A DNA stretch of 64,000 bases from an uncultured Desulfatitalea sp. (GTDB lineage Bacteria > Desulfobacterota > Desulfobacteria > Desulfobacterales > Desulfosarcinaceae), in NCBI GenBank assembly GCA_937868765.1, contig CALMNL010000004.1:1190749-1254748 (forward strand), given 5' to 3'. Shown one piece after another: positions 9,792 through 17,939 of the stretch. Made by a program: the position numbers and the translations under genes. A model generated the notes under the pieces. It searched no databases, was not told the origin of the DNA, and saw nothing but the letters and a program-made list of their open reading frames with translations. Position 1 is the first letter of the stretch. Every line of letters starts with the position of its first letter.

Positions 9792-10958
9792 TTAGGGCCG
9801 CAGGTGGGCCGGCAGCACCGCTTGCGGACCCCAGCCGGACGGCAGCTTCTGGCCCGCCGCTTCGTTGTTCTTGGCCTTGCGTTTGGCCAACCCCGGCCGG
9901 GCATATTCGCGGTGGCCTTCTTTGAGGGTTCGGCCGTTGATGATAGCCTCCGAGCGCAGGCGCTGGCCCACGGTCTTTTCCATCTGGCGTCCCAGCCACA
10001 GGATGCGGTCCACATCGTAGCCGTGACGGATGCCCATTTCGTCCACCTGTACCAGCAGATCTTCCAGGCACACCAGGCCCACGAAACGCGGATCGTCATA
10101 GTAGTAATCGCCGGTGCCCGGCACCGGACAGTCGTCGAGGAAATTGGCCGGCTGGCCGCCCAGGCCGCCGAGGGTGGCTTCGAAGTTGCGGATGCCGGCC
10201 TGCAGCGCCGCCAGCACCGAGGCCGAGGCCACGCGCTTGGTTTCGTGGAAGTGGGCGAGGTGCACGGCCGGATCGGGAATCTCGTCCATAATCATGGAAA
10301 AGTAACGGTAGACCTGGGCCGCCGAGGCGCTGCCGTCGTGGTCGGCATGCTCGATGTCGTCGGCGCCGATGGAAAGCCAGCGCTTGGTGAACTCCACGGC
10401 ATCCTCCAAACGCGTGGCGCCCCCAATGGGGCTGCCCCAGATGGTGCTCACCGTGCCGCACATCTTGATGCCCGCGTCCTTGCACTTGCGGATGGCGCGC
10501 TCGCACTCGGCCCAGTATTCGGGCAAGGTGCAGCCCGAATTGGCGAAGTGGTGCTCCTCTTCGGTGGAGACCATCATCAGCACGCGGTCCGGCCCGATGC
10601 CCTGCTCGCGCATGCGGATGGCGCGGTCCACGGCCGGTTCGCGGATGGTGATGGCGGTGAGCACGATCTGATCGTAGGGGATGCCCTTTTTGGCGCAACG
10701 CTGCTTGAAGCGGTCGCTGCGCAGGTGCCTGAACAGCTCCTCGGCGTCGCTGAACTGGGGCATGAGGAAGGGATTGCCCAGGTTGGTCACCTCGATGTTG
10801 CGGCAACCGGCGAAGATCAGCTCTTCCAGGTAGAAGATCTTGGCCCGGGTGGAGATGAATTTCTCCAGGTGTTGAAACCCATCGCGGATGGTGATGTCGC
10901 CGATAGTCACTTCCCGCGGCATGCGCGGGAATAACTTCCAATAATCGTATTCGGTCAT
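9792..10958 (-). CDS. HMG-CoA lyase-like DRE-TIM metallolyase lacking the catalytic Cys
   Basis: 388 aa from ATG 10958, with AAAGGATT upstream. The fold is that of HMG-CoA lyase/isopropylmalate synthase: TIRDGFQ at 24-29 corresponds to the R-D-G-x-Q metal/substrate motif, and HFHETK near 235 supplies the paired metal-binding His. The family's mobile loop GLGGCPYA reads GLGGQPANF here (near residue 266), so the Cys essential in known HMG-CoA lyases is a Gln. The C-terminal ~60 residues (GRTLKEGHREYARPGLAKRK and beyond) extend past the usual end. The gene follows a methylglutaconyl-CoA-hydratase-like gene, so HMG-CoA or a similar 3-hydroxy-acyl-CoA is the likely substrate family. The missing Cys argues for a different reaction. 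Confidence 0.8.
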   Translation of the reverse strand: MTEYDYWKLFPRMPREVTIGDITIRDGFQHLEKFISTRAKIFYLEELIFAGCRNIEVTNLGNPFLMPQFSDAEELFRHLRSDRFKQRCAKKGIPYDQIVLTAITIREPAVDRAIRMREQGIGPDRVLMMVSTEEEHHFANSGCTLPEYWAECERAIRKCKDAGIKMCGTVSTIWGSPIGGATRLEDAVEFTKRWLSIGADDIEHADHDGSASAAQVYRYFSMIMDEIPDPAVHLAHFHETKRVASASVLAALQAGIRNFEATLGGLGGQPANFLDDCPVPGTGDYYYDDPRFVGLVCLEDLLVQVDEMGIRHGYDVDRILWLGRQMEKTVGQRLRSEAIINGRTLKEGHREYARPGLAKRKAKNNEAAGQKLPSGWGPQAVLPAHLRP

Positions 10959-11014
10959 GTCGTAATCCTTTCTTAAACAGGCATCATCCATCACCTAAAA
11001 CTTAAAGCCGAAAA

Positions 11015-11794
11015 CTACTTTCCTTTGTACACCGGTTTTCTTTTCTCCCGAAACGCCGCCAGCCCCTCCAGCCGATCCTCGGTGGGAATGCAGAGCCAGT
11101 AGGCGTTGGACTCGATGGCCAGGCCGGTCGCCAGATCGGTCTCCAGGCCGCGGTTGATGGCGTACTTGGCCTGCTCCACGGCGATGGGGCCCGATTGGCA
11201 GATCTCGCCGGCCAGCCGCCGGGCGGCGGCCAGCAATTCCCCCGGCGGATGGACATAGTTGACCAGGCCGATGCGCAGGGCCTCCTGGGCCGTGATCCGG
11301 GCGCCGGTGAAAATCAGCTCCTTGGCGATCCCCTTGCCCACCAGGCGGGGCAGGCGCTGGGTGCCGCCGGCGCCGGGAATGATGGCCAGACGCGTTTCAG
11401 TCAACCCCATGGTGGCCGTGTCGGCAGCCAGGCGGATGTCGGCGGCCAGCGCCAGTTCGGTGCCGCCGCCCAGCGCCACCCCATTCACCGCGGCTATCAC
11501 CGGCCGGGGGAACTGCTCCACATCGTCCATCAGGCGCCGGATGTTGAAGATGAACTCCTTGACCTGCTCGGGGCTCATTCCGGCCCGTTCCTTGAGGTCG
11601 GCACCGGCGCTGAAAGCCTTGTCGCCCTTGCCGGTGACGATCACCACCCGCGCGTGCTTGTCGAACCGCAACTCGGCCAGGCGCTCGCCCAAGGCCCGCA
11701 CCATGGCCACGTTGAACGAATTCATGGCCTCGGGGCGGTTGAGGGTCAGGACGGCCACATGCTCCTCGATTTCCACCAATACCAATTCTTCCAT
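11015..11794 (-). CDS. Enoyl-CoA hydratase, methylglutaconyl-CoA hydratase (AUH)-like
   Basis: 259 aa from ATG 11794, a typical crotonase length. The oxyanion-hole segment AFSAGADLKERAGMS lies at 60-74. The two catalytic glutamates are E113 (GGGTELAL) and E133 (LTETRLAIIPGAGGTQRL). The ADLKERAGMS and MGLTETRLAIIPG...AKELIFTGARI patterns are much closer to AUH/LiuC enzymes than to general crotonases. Those enzymes hydrate 3-methylglutaconyl-CoA to HMG-CoA in leucine breakdown. The HMG-CoA-lyase-like gene follows by 56 bp and an acyl-CoA dehydrogenase precedes by 53 bp, which supports a branched-chain acyl-CoA route. No methylcrotonyl-CoA carboxylase is in the window. Confidence 0.85.
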   Translation of the reverse strand: MEELVLVEIEEHVAVLTLNRPEAMNSFNVAMVRALGERLAELRFDKHARVVIVTGKGDKAFSAGADLKERAGMSPEQVKEFIFNIRRLMDDVEQFPRPVIAAVNGVALGGGTELALAADIRLAADTATMGLTETRLAIIPGAGGTQRLPRLVGKGIAKELIFTGARITAQEALRIGLVNYVHPPGELLAAARRLAGEICQSGPIAVEQAKYAINRGLETDLATGLAIESNAYWLCIPTEDRLEGLAAFREKRKPVYKGK

Positions 11795-11847
11795 AAGCGT
11801 TCTTTCCTTCACCTGAAACCTGAAACTTGAAAGCTGAAACCCCTTGC

Positions 11848-13002
11848 CTAGCACCCGATATGCCGCGAAATGACGATGCGCTGCACTTCCGACGTGCCTT
11901 CGCCGATTTCCAGCAGCTTGTGGTCGCGGTAGAAGCGCTCCACGCCGTACTCTTTCATCAATCCGTAGCCGCCGTGGATCTGCACGGCATGGTCGGCCAC
12001 GCGGCCCATGAGTTCCGAGCAGTAGAGCTTGGCCATGGCCGCCTCCTTGGCGAAGGGCCGGTGGCGGTCGCGCAGCCAGCACGCCTTGTAGAGCAGATTG
12101 CGGGCGCACTCGATCTCGGTGGCGCTGTCGGCCAGCTTGAAGGCGATGGCCTGGAACTTGGAGATGGGCTGGCCGAACTGCACGCGGTCGCGGGCATAGC
12201 GCATGGCCGCCTCGTAGGCGCCCACCGCGCCGCCCAGCCCCATGGCCCCGATGGAGAGGCGGCCGCCGTCCAGGGTTTGCAGCATCTGGTGAAAGCCGTC
12301 GCCGGGGCGGCCCAGGATGTTCTTCTCGGGCACGCGTACGCCGTCGAAGAAGAGTTCGGCGGTGTTGGAGGCGCGCCACATCATCTTGCCCTTCATGGGC
12401 CGCGCCTGAAAACCGGGCATGCCTTTTTCCACCAGAAAACAGGTGTATTCGGGCTTGCCGCCCGCGCGGGTGCCGGTGATGGCCTGGACGGTCACGCCCA
12501 GGGTCAGGTCGCAGGCCGCGTTGGTGATGAAGATTTTGCTGCCGTTGAGGATCCAGTGGCCGCCCTCTTTGACGGCCGTGGTCTTGCTGCCGCCGGCATC
12601 GGAGCCGGCGCCCGGCTCGGTGAGGCCGAACCCCCACAAGGCCTCGCCCCGGCACAGGGGCGGCAGGAAGCGCCGCTTTTGCTCTTCGGTGCCGAAATAC
12701 CAGATGGGGCCGATGCCCAGGGAGTTGCCGGCCGCGATGGTGGCGGCCTGGGAGCCGTCCACCCGGGCGATCTCTTCCACGGCGATGATGTAGGCCAGAT
12801 AGTCCAGGCCCTGACCTTCATACGTATCGGCCACGAACATGCCGAACAGACCGATCTCGCCCATCTTGCGGGTCAGTTCCGGCGAGAAGGTCTCGCTTTC
12901 GTCCAGGTCGGCGGCCACCGGCGCAATCTCTTTTTCGGCAAAGGCGCGCACCTCCCTACGGATCATTTCCTGTTCCCGGGTCAAATCGAAATCCACCGCC
13001 AC
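11848..13002 (-). CDS. Acyl-CoA dehydrogenase
   Basis: 384 aa, full length for a homotetrameric short/branched-chain acyl-CoA dehydrogenase. It starts at ATG 13002 with AAGGAGGTGG upstream. Visible motifs are EPGAGSDAGG (FAD/substrate binding, about 130-140), DRVQFGQPISKFQAIAFKLAD (about 270-290) and the C-terminal EIGEGTSEVQR with the catalytic base at E368. It oxidises an acyl-CoA at C2-C3, reducing ETF. It is the first gene of the operon running to 7442, behind a candidate promoter at 13089-13118, and lies divergent to icmF. A branched short-chain substrate (isobutyryl-, isovaleryl- or 2-methylbutyryl-CoA) is inferred from the neighbours, not read from residues. Confidence 0.92.
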   Translation of the reverse strand: MAVDFDLTREQEMIRREVRAFAEKEIAPVAADLDESETFSPELTRKMGEIGLFGMFVADTYEGQGLDYLAYIIAVEEIARVDGSQAATIAAGNSLGIGPIWYFGTEEQKRRFLPPLCRGEALWGFGLTEPGAGSDAGGSKTTAVKEGGHWILNGSKIFITNAACDLTLGVTVQAITGTRAGGKPEYTCFLVEKGMPGFQARPMKGKMMWRASNTAELFFDGVRVPEKNILGRPGDGFHQMLQTLDGGRLSIGAMGLGGAVGAYEAAMRYARDRVQFGQPISKFQAIAFKLADSATEIECARNLLYKACWLRDRHRPFAKEAAMAKLYCSELMGRVADHAVQIHGGYGLMKEYGVERFYRDHKLLEIGEGTSEVQRIVISRHIGC

Positions 13003-13088
13003 CTCCTTGTGGGCTTTGGCCGGCGATCGGACGCCCTGCAGTGCGGATCGGCTCGGGCCCCGTCGCCGTCACGGGTCATTGCATAGGC

Positions 13089-13118
13089 ACTATCTCATCG
13101 CCTTCGAGAAAGTGTCAA
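13089..13118 (-). promoter_or_regulatory. Candidate sigma-70 promoter of the acyl-CoA operon
   Basis: On the minus strand, TTGACA (13113-13118) is followed after 18 bp by GATAGT (13089-13094). It lies about 85 bp before the acyl-CoA dehydrogenase start. The -35 is perfect; the -10 matches 4 of 6. Confidence 0.45.
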
Positions 13119-13183
13119 GAGCTGCGGATGTATCTTTCACCTGACGCCTGAGTCTCCGCTTAACAGTTGACGTCGGCGCCAAA

Positions 13184-13196
13184 AATCATAATGATT
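13184..13196. promoter_or_regulatory. 13-bp inverted repeat, possible operator in the divergent region
   Basis: AATCAT-A-ATGATT is a perfect inverted repeat with one central base. It lies between the acyl-CoA operon and icmF, just before the open frame that leads to icmF, and overlaps a CATAAT sequence downstream of a TTGACG. The binding protein is unknown; the XRE-cupin regulator of the adjacent operon is one candidate. Confidence 0.35.
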
Positions 13197-13281
13197 GAAA
13201 CGCGTGTCCTCTGTAACCGGGTACGGACCCAATGGCACCCGGCAGCGTCCCATCCCGAAGGCCCGATTCAAAGGAGGTCCC

Positions 13282-16200
13282 ATGTCGGTCGCCACCGAAC
13301 GCTACGTCCCCAGTCATCCCATCCGGGTCGTCACCGCCACCGCGCTCTTCGACGGCCACGATGCCGCCATCAACATATACCGCCGGCTGCTGCAGGACGC
13401 CGGCGTCGAGGTGATCCATTTAGGCCACAACCGTTCGGTACGCGATATCGTGGACGCCGCCGTGCAGGAAGACGTCCAGGGGGTGGCGGTCTCCTCCTAC
13501 CAGGGGGGCCACATGGAGTTCTTCAAATACCTGGTGGACCTGCTGCGCCAGTCGGGCGTACCCCATGTCCAGGTGTACGGCGGCGGCGGCGGCGTGATCG
13601 TGCCGGCCGAGGTGCAGGCCCTGGAAGCCTACGGGGTAACCAAGGTCTACACCCCCGAGGACGGCGCCCGGCTTGGGCTCGCGGGCATCGTCGATGATAT
13701 GGTGCGCCGGCTGGATTACCCCCGGGCCGGACGCGCCGAAATAGCCCTGGACAAACTTTCGCCGGACAATCCGCCCCTGGTGGCCAACCTGATCACCACC
13801 CTGGAGCAGAACGGTTCGGACGACCAGTGGGCCGACCTGCGCGCGGCCCTGGGCGCCAAGGCGGCCGGACGCACGGTGCCGGTGGTGGGCATCACCGGTA
13901 CGGGCGGTTCGGGCAAATCCTCGCTCACCGACGAGCTGATCCAGCGGTTGCTGCTGGACCAGGAACAGATCCACGTGGCCGTGCTCAGCGCCGATCCGTC
14001 GCGGCGCAAGAGCGGCGGCGCCCTGCTGGGCGACCGCATCCGTATGAATGCCATCGGCAACCGGCGCGTCTTCATGCGTTCGTTGGCCACCCGTCGGGCC
14101 TCCAGCGAAATCCCGGCCCGCCTGACCGATATCGTGCGCGTGCCCAAGGCCGCCGGTTACGACCTGATCATCGTGGAGACCGCCGGCATCGGCCAGGGGG
14201 ATGCCGGCATCATCGAGCATGTGGATCTTTCCATTTACGTGATGACCAGCGAGTTCGGCGCCGCCTCCCAGCTGGAAAAGATCGACATGCTGGACTTCGC
14301 CGATCTGGTGGTGGTCAACAAGTTCGAAAAACGCGGCGGCGAGGATGCCGTGCGCGATGTGCGCAAACAGGTGCAACGCAACCGCACCGCCTTCGATCGG
14401 CTGCCGGAAGAGATGCCGGTGTTCGGCACCATCGCCGCCAAGTTCAACGACGACGGCGTGACCGCGCTTTACCACGACCTGCTGGACACCATCGCGACCA
14501 AGACCGGCGTGCGCCTCGTTTCGGGGTTGCCCAAGCCGCCGGCACGGACCTCCAGTTCCCAGACCATCATCATTCCCCCGGAGCGCACCCGCTATCTGTC
14601 CGAGATCGCCGAAACCGTACGTGGCTACCATGCCCACACCGAACGCCAATCCGACGCCCTGCGCCGGGTGTGGCATCTGGAGCAGAGCGCCCGGGCGTTG
14701 GGCGCGGGCGCCCCCTCCGGCGGACGCGCGGCCCTGCTGGCCGAACTGAATCACGAAATCGAGAAATCGCGCGAAACGGTGGATCCGGCCTGCCAGCGTT
14801 TGGTGGGGCAGTGGGAGCAGCTCCGCCAGGCCTACACCCAGGACCAGCTGGTCTACACCGTGCGCGACGAAGAGATTCGAACGCCCCTGCACACCGAATC
14901 GCTCGCCGGCCAGAAGATCCCCAAGATCGCCCTGCCGGCCCTGGACGAGCCCGGGGCGCTGCTGCGCTGGCTGCGGCGCGAGCACCTGCCCGGCTACTTC
15001 CCTTACACGGCCGGCGTCTTTCCTCTCAAACGCACCGGTGAAGACCCCACGCGCATGTTCGCCGGCGAAGGCGACCCGGCACGCACCAACCGCCGTTTCA
15101 AAATGCTTTCGGCCGACAGCCCGGCCAAGCGGCTCTCCACCGCCTTCGACTCGGTGACCCTCTACGGCTTCGATCCGGACCGGCGGCCGGATATCTTCGG
15201 CAAGATCGGCAACGCCGGCGTGAGCATCTGCACCCTGGACGACGTGAAGACCCTGTACGACGGCTTCGACCTGTGCAGCCCCAACACCTCGGTCTCCATG
15301 ACCATCAACGGCCCGGCGCCCATCATGCTGGCCATGTTCCTCAATGCGGCCATCGACCAGCAGCTGGACCGCTTCCGGGCCGAACAGGGACGCGACCCGG
15401 ATCCCGGCGAAGCGGCGGCCCTGCGGGCCCAGACCCTCTCCACGGTACGCGGCACGGTGCAAGCCGACATCCTGAAAGAGGATCAGGGCCAGAACACCTG
15501 CATTTTCTCCATCGACTTCGCCCTCAAGATGATGGGCGACATCCAGGAGTATTTCGTCGAACACAGGGTGCGCAATTTCTACAGCGTGTCGATCTCCGGC
15601 TACCACATCGCCGAGGCCGGCGCCAACCCCATCTCCCAGCTGGCCTTCACCCTGGCCAACGGCTTCACCTACCTGGAGTACTACCTCTCCCGGGGCATGC
15701 CCATCGACAGCTTCGGTCCCAACCTGTCATTCTTCTTTTCCAACGGCATGGACCCGGAGTACACCGTCATCGGCCGCGTGGCGCGGCGCATCTGGGCCAT
15801 CGCCCTGCGCGGTCGCTACGGCGCCGGCGCGCGCTCCCAGATGCTCAAGTACCACATCCAGACCTCGGGACGCTCTCTGCACAGCCAGGACATCCAATTC
15901 AACGACATCCGCACCACCCTGCAGGCCCTGTGCGCCATCTACGACAACTGCCAGAGCCTGCACACCAACGCCTTCGACGAGGCCATCACCACCCCCACCG
16001 AGGAGTCGGTGCGCCGGGCCCTGGCCATCCAGCTGATCATCAACCGGGAGTGGGGCCTGGCCAAAAACGAGAACCCGCTGCAAGGCAGCTTCATCGTGGA
16101 CCAGCTCACCGACCTGGTGGAAGAGGCCGTGCTGGCCGAGTTCGACCGCATCAGCAGCCGCGGCGGGGTGCTGGGGGCCATGGAGACCGGCTACCAGCGC

Positions 16201-16560
16201 AGCCGCATCCAGGAGGAGTCCATCCACTACGAGACCCTCAAGCACACCGGCGAACTGCCCATCATCGGCGTCAATACGTTCCGCGACCCCAACGCCTCCC
16301 AGGAGCGCCTGGCCGACAATTTCAGCATCGAACTGGCCCGCTCGACCCCCCAGGAGAAGGAGTCCCAGCTCGCGCGCCTGGCCGCCTTCCACCAGCGCAA
16401 CGCCCGCGCCGCTCCCCAGGCCCTGCGGCGCCTGCAGCAGACCGCGCTTTCCGGCGGCAATATCTTCGAAACCCTGATGGAGACCGTACGGTCGTGCAGC
16501 CTGGGCCAGATCACCCAGGCCCTGTACGCCGTGGGCGGGCAATACCGGCGCAACATGTGA
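13282..16560 (+). CDS. icmF: Fused isobutyryl-CoA mutase IcmF (B12-dependent, with G-protein chaperone domain)
   Basis: 1092 aa from ATG 13282, preceded by AAAGGAGGT. Domains in order: cobalamin-binding domain about 12-140 with DGHDAAINIYRR near 24, the B12-coordinating DxH; MeaB-like GTPase with P-loop GTGGSGKSS near 206-214; linker; and a TIM-barrel mutase domain from about 560. This order is that of IcmF rather than methylmalonyl-CoA mutase. Two residues that separate the enzymes support it: F593 (RMFAGEG, where methylmalonyl-CoA mutases have RQYAG) and Q737 (QGQNTC, where they have the carboxylate-binding Arg). IcmF interconverts isobutyryl-CoA and n-butyryl-CoA by a radical mechanism with adenosylcobalamin; some members also act on isovaleryl/pivalyl-CoA. 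The gene is divergent from an acyl-CoA degradation operon, which fits entry of valine- or leucine-derived acyl-CoA into beta-oxidation. Confidence 0.93.
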   Translation: MSVATERYVPSHPIRVVTATALFDGHDAAINIYRRLLQDAGVEVIHLGHNRSVRDIVDAAVQEDVQGVAVSSYQGGHMEFFKYLVDLLRQSGVPHVQVYGGGGGVIVPAEVQALEAYGVTKVYTPEDGARLGLAGIVDDMVRRLDYPRAGRAEIALDKLSPDNPPLVANLITTLEQNGSDDQWADLRAALGAKAAGRTVPVVGITGTGGSGKSSLTDELIQRLLLDQEQIHVAVLSADPSRRKSGGALLGDRIRMNAIGNRRVFMRSLATRRASSEIPARLTDIVRVPKAAGYDLIIVETAGIGQGDAGIIEHVDLSIYVMTSEFGAASQLEKIDMLDFADLVVVNKFEKRGGEDAVRDVRKQVQRNRTAFDRLPEEMPVFGTIAAKFNDDGVTALYHDLLDTIATKTGVRLVSGLPKPPARTSSSQTIIIPPERTRYLSEIAETVRGYHAHTERQSDALRRVWHLEQSARALGAGAPSGGRAALLAELNHEIEKSRETVDPACQRLVGQWEQLRQAYTQDQLVYTVRDEEIRTPLHTESLAGQKIPKIALPALDEPGALLRWLRREHLPGYFPYTAGVFPLKRTGEDPTRMFAGEGDPARTNRRFKMLSADSPAKRLSTAFDSVTLYGFDPDRRPDIFGKIGNAGVSICTLDDVKTLYDGFDLCSPNTSVSMTINGPAPIMLAMFLNAAIDQQLDRFRAEQGRDPDPGEAAALRAQTLSTVRGTVQADILKEDQGQNTCIFSIDFALKMMGDIQEYFVEHRVRNFYSVSISGYHIAEAGANPISQLAFTLANGFTYLEYYLSRGMPIDSFGPNLSFFFSNGMDPEYTVIGRVARRIWAIALRGRYGAGARSQMLKYHIQTSGRSLHSQDIQFNDIRTTLQALCAIYDNCQSLHTNAFDEAITTPTEESVRRALAIQLIINREWGLAKNENPLQGSFIVDQLTDLVEEAVLAEFDRISSRGGVLGAMETGYQRSRIQEESIHYETLKHTGELPIIGVNTFRDPNASQERLADNFSIELARSTPQEKESQLARLAAFHQRNARAAPQALRRLQQTALSGGNIFETLMETVRSCSLGQITQALYAVGGQYRRNM

Positions 16561-16949
16561 CCGGCCTCCCAACGGCCTCATCTTACCTCTTGCAATCACC
16601 CCCAGGGGTTGATATGGGCAGAGCATGCTGGCGTAGAGGGTTGATCGGCTGTTCCTGGTTCTCCGCAGTTCCAGCATTTCCTCGCATCGCGGGTTGCCAG
16701 GCGGCACCGGCGGCTCTTGCCGACTATCCCCAGAAGGTTTGGCGTTCCATCGCTATGTAGTTGACAACATAGGTGTTGGGTACTCCTTTTTACAGGCGGT
16801 CTCGCCTGCCCCATGTCCATGGGTGGCAGGGAGACCCGGGCCGCGGGGTATGGCCCTGTAACCAAAGAACCTTTTGAGAACCGAGGGACTTAAAAGTGAC
16901 CGGCACAATTCTTGCTGTTTCTGTTGCCATGAAAGCTGAGAGGTGTTCG
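16561..16949 (+). other. 389-bp region without a convincing gene; structured RNA candidate at 16798-16836
   Basis: No ORF here shows homology or a good start. A strong hairpin is present: GGTCTC (16798-16803) pairs with GAGACC (16831-16836), CCTGCC (16805-16810) with GGCAGG (16825-16830), and CCATG (16811-16815) with CATGG (16818-16822). A bulged G sits on one side and GT on the other. No T-tract follows, so it is not a simple terminator for icmF. TTGACA is present at 16761-16766 without a good -10. It may be a leader element or small RNA for the gene at 16950. I could not match it to a known riboswitch. Confidence 0.4.
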
Positions 16950-17120
16950 ATGATGAATCAGGGCGCTATCGTTACTTACAGGGAATTCAGTCGCAAGGTG
17001 TCCGGCTACTGCGGTATCGTCGAAGGGATCGTGCAAGACAAGCCGAACCACGTTCTGGTCCGGTGGGTCGGCAATACTTCTCAAACTGAGGAATCGGTCG
17101 CCGATCTGGAAGAAGTATAA
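16950..17120 (+). CDS. Small hypothetical protein, beta-barrel (KOW/Tudor-like) appearance
   Basis: 56 aa starting MMNQGAIVTYREF, with GAGAGGTG 4 bp before tandem ATGs. I do not recognise a named family. The alternation of hydrophobic and polar residues (GAIVTYREFSRK, YCGIVEGIVQDKPN, HVLVRWVGN, ESVADLEEV) predicts a small five-stranded barrel like KOW, Tudor or DUF2945-type proteins, which often bind nucleic acid. It follows the structured region at 16798 and stands alone on the plus strand. The good ribosome site and protein-like composition support a real gene. Confidence 0.5.
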   Translation: MMNQGAIVTYREFSRKVSGYCGIVEGIVQDKPNHVLVRWVGNTSQTEESVADLEEV

Positions 17121-17346
17121 AGTCCTAAGCACGAAATGGCTTCATAGAACCGTTGTCAGCCAACACGGATCTGCCGACAGACGGAATTCAAACCCTGCCC
17201 GGACATCAACTCGGGCGTGGGGGGTCGCAGGAAGCAAACAAAAGCCGCAAACCGGGAGAAACCGGCTACGCTCGGAAGGCCGCCGGAACCGGAAAGCCAC
17301 CCGAGTCAGGGCACAAGCCGACACCCCATCGGTCATGAAAACAAAA
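17121..17346. other. Intergenic stretch between the small gene and the cytochrome terminator
   Basis: I see no supported gene on either strand. The sequence has many short complementary GC runs (for example GAAACCGGC/GCCGCCGGAACCGG around 17260-17300), but no motif I can tie to a known RNA family. Confidence 0.4.
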
Positions 17347-17375
17347 AGAGGGCCGGTTGCAACCGCAACCGGCCC
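17341..17375 (-). terminator. Rho-independent terminator of the cytochrome gene
   Basis: An 11-bp stem (17350-17360 with 17365-17375, GGGCCGGTTGC/GCAACCGGCCC) closes an AACC loop. Read on the minus strand it is followed by TCTTTTTGT. It lies 46 bp after the stop of the cytochrome gene. Confidence 0.85.
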
Positions 17376-17421
17376 TTCGCTATTTCGGCGCAGGCGCAAC
17401 GCCCCAGGCTCTCCGGCAAGG

Positions 17422-17877
17422 CTATTCCTTGGCCTTCTTGGGATGGCACTCCTCACATTTCTGGGGTGCGGCCTTGCCTTTATCCTTATTCTCTTTGTTG
17501 TACTTCTTGTGGCAGCCCAGGCAGTTCTCGTGCACGGCATTGGCATGATAGGCCCGCAGTTCCTTGTCGCTCAAGCCCTTGGCCTCCTTGCCTTTCAATT
17601 CTCCCGGCTTGTTGTGGCAATCGAAGCATTTCTTGACCGGGTCGCCCTCTTTCAGGTTGGTCAACGGCTGGCCTTTGTCGTCGTGGTGGCATTCGCCGCA
17701 GCTGATTTTGTAGTCCTCGGCATGTTTCTGGTGGGTAAAGACGGCAATCGACTTCTTGTGTTCATAGGGTGCCTGCATTTTGATCTCGGCCGGTACACCG
17801 GCCGCATAAGCCGCTGCCGCCAGCAGAAGCAGGGCCATCACCGGGACCGCCAGCGTCCATGCTCTTTTTTTCGTCAT
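17422..17877 (-). CDS. Periplasmic tetrahaem cytochrome c3-type protein
   Basis: 151 aa with a signal peptide ending around AYAAG (residue 26). Four CxxCH haem-binding motifs are visible: CGECH 60-64, CFDCH 84-88, CLGCH 119-123 and CEECH 141-145. Scattered His residues (FTHQKHAEDYKISC, HANAVHENC) can serve as distal ligands. Size, haem number and the FTHQKHA segment match class III cytochromes c (cytochrome c3) of sulfate-reducing bacteria, which shuttle electrons between periplasmic hydrogenases or formate dehydrogenases and membrane complexes. The gene lies 62 bp downstream of tatC on the same strand. The haem protein itself is exported by Sec, so the neighbourhood may reflect joint respiratory use. 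Confidence 0.9.
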   Translation of the reverse strand: MTKKRAWTLAVPVMALLLLAAAAYAAGVPAEIKMQAPYEHKKSIAVFTHQKHAEDYKISCGECHHDDKGQPLTNLKEGDPVKKCFDCHNKPGELKGKEAKGLSDKELRAYHANAVHENCLGCHKKYNKENKDKGKAAPQKCEECHPKKAKE

Positions 17878-17939
17878 TTTCCACCTCCTCTGTCAAGGGT
17901 TAATAAGGTCCGTCCGGGAGATGAGAAGGGTAACGGGTG

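Noticed and set aside
13420-15606. 728-aa minus-strand open frame opposite icmF
   Set aside because: It is a shadow of icmF, with no start signal or recognisable domain.
16614-16760. Possible small ORF in the gap after icmF
   Set aside because: It has no ribosome site, a Trp/Cys/Arg-rich sequence, and no plausible fold.
17121-17346. c-di-GMP (GEMM) riboswitch because of GCAAACC-like and AAACCGG runs
   Set aside because: The conserved core and tetraloop receptor are not present in the right order.
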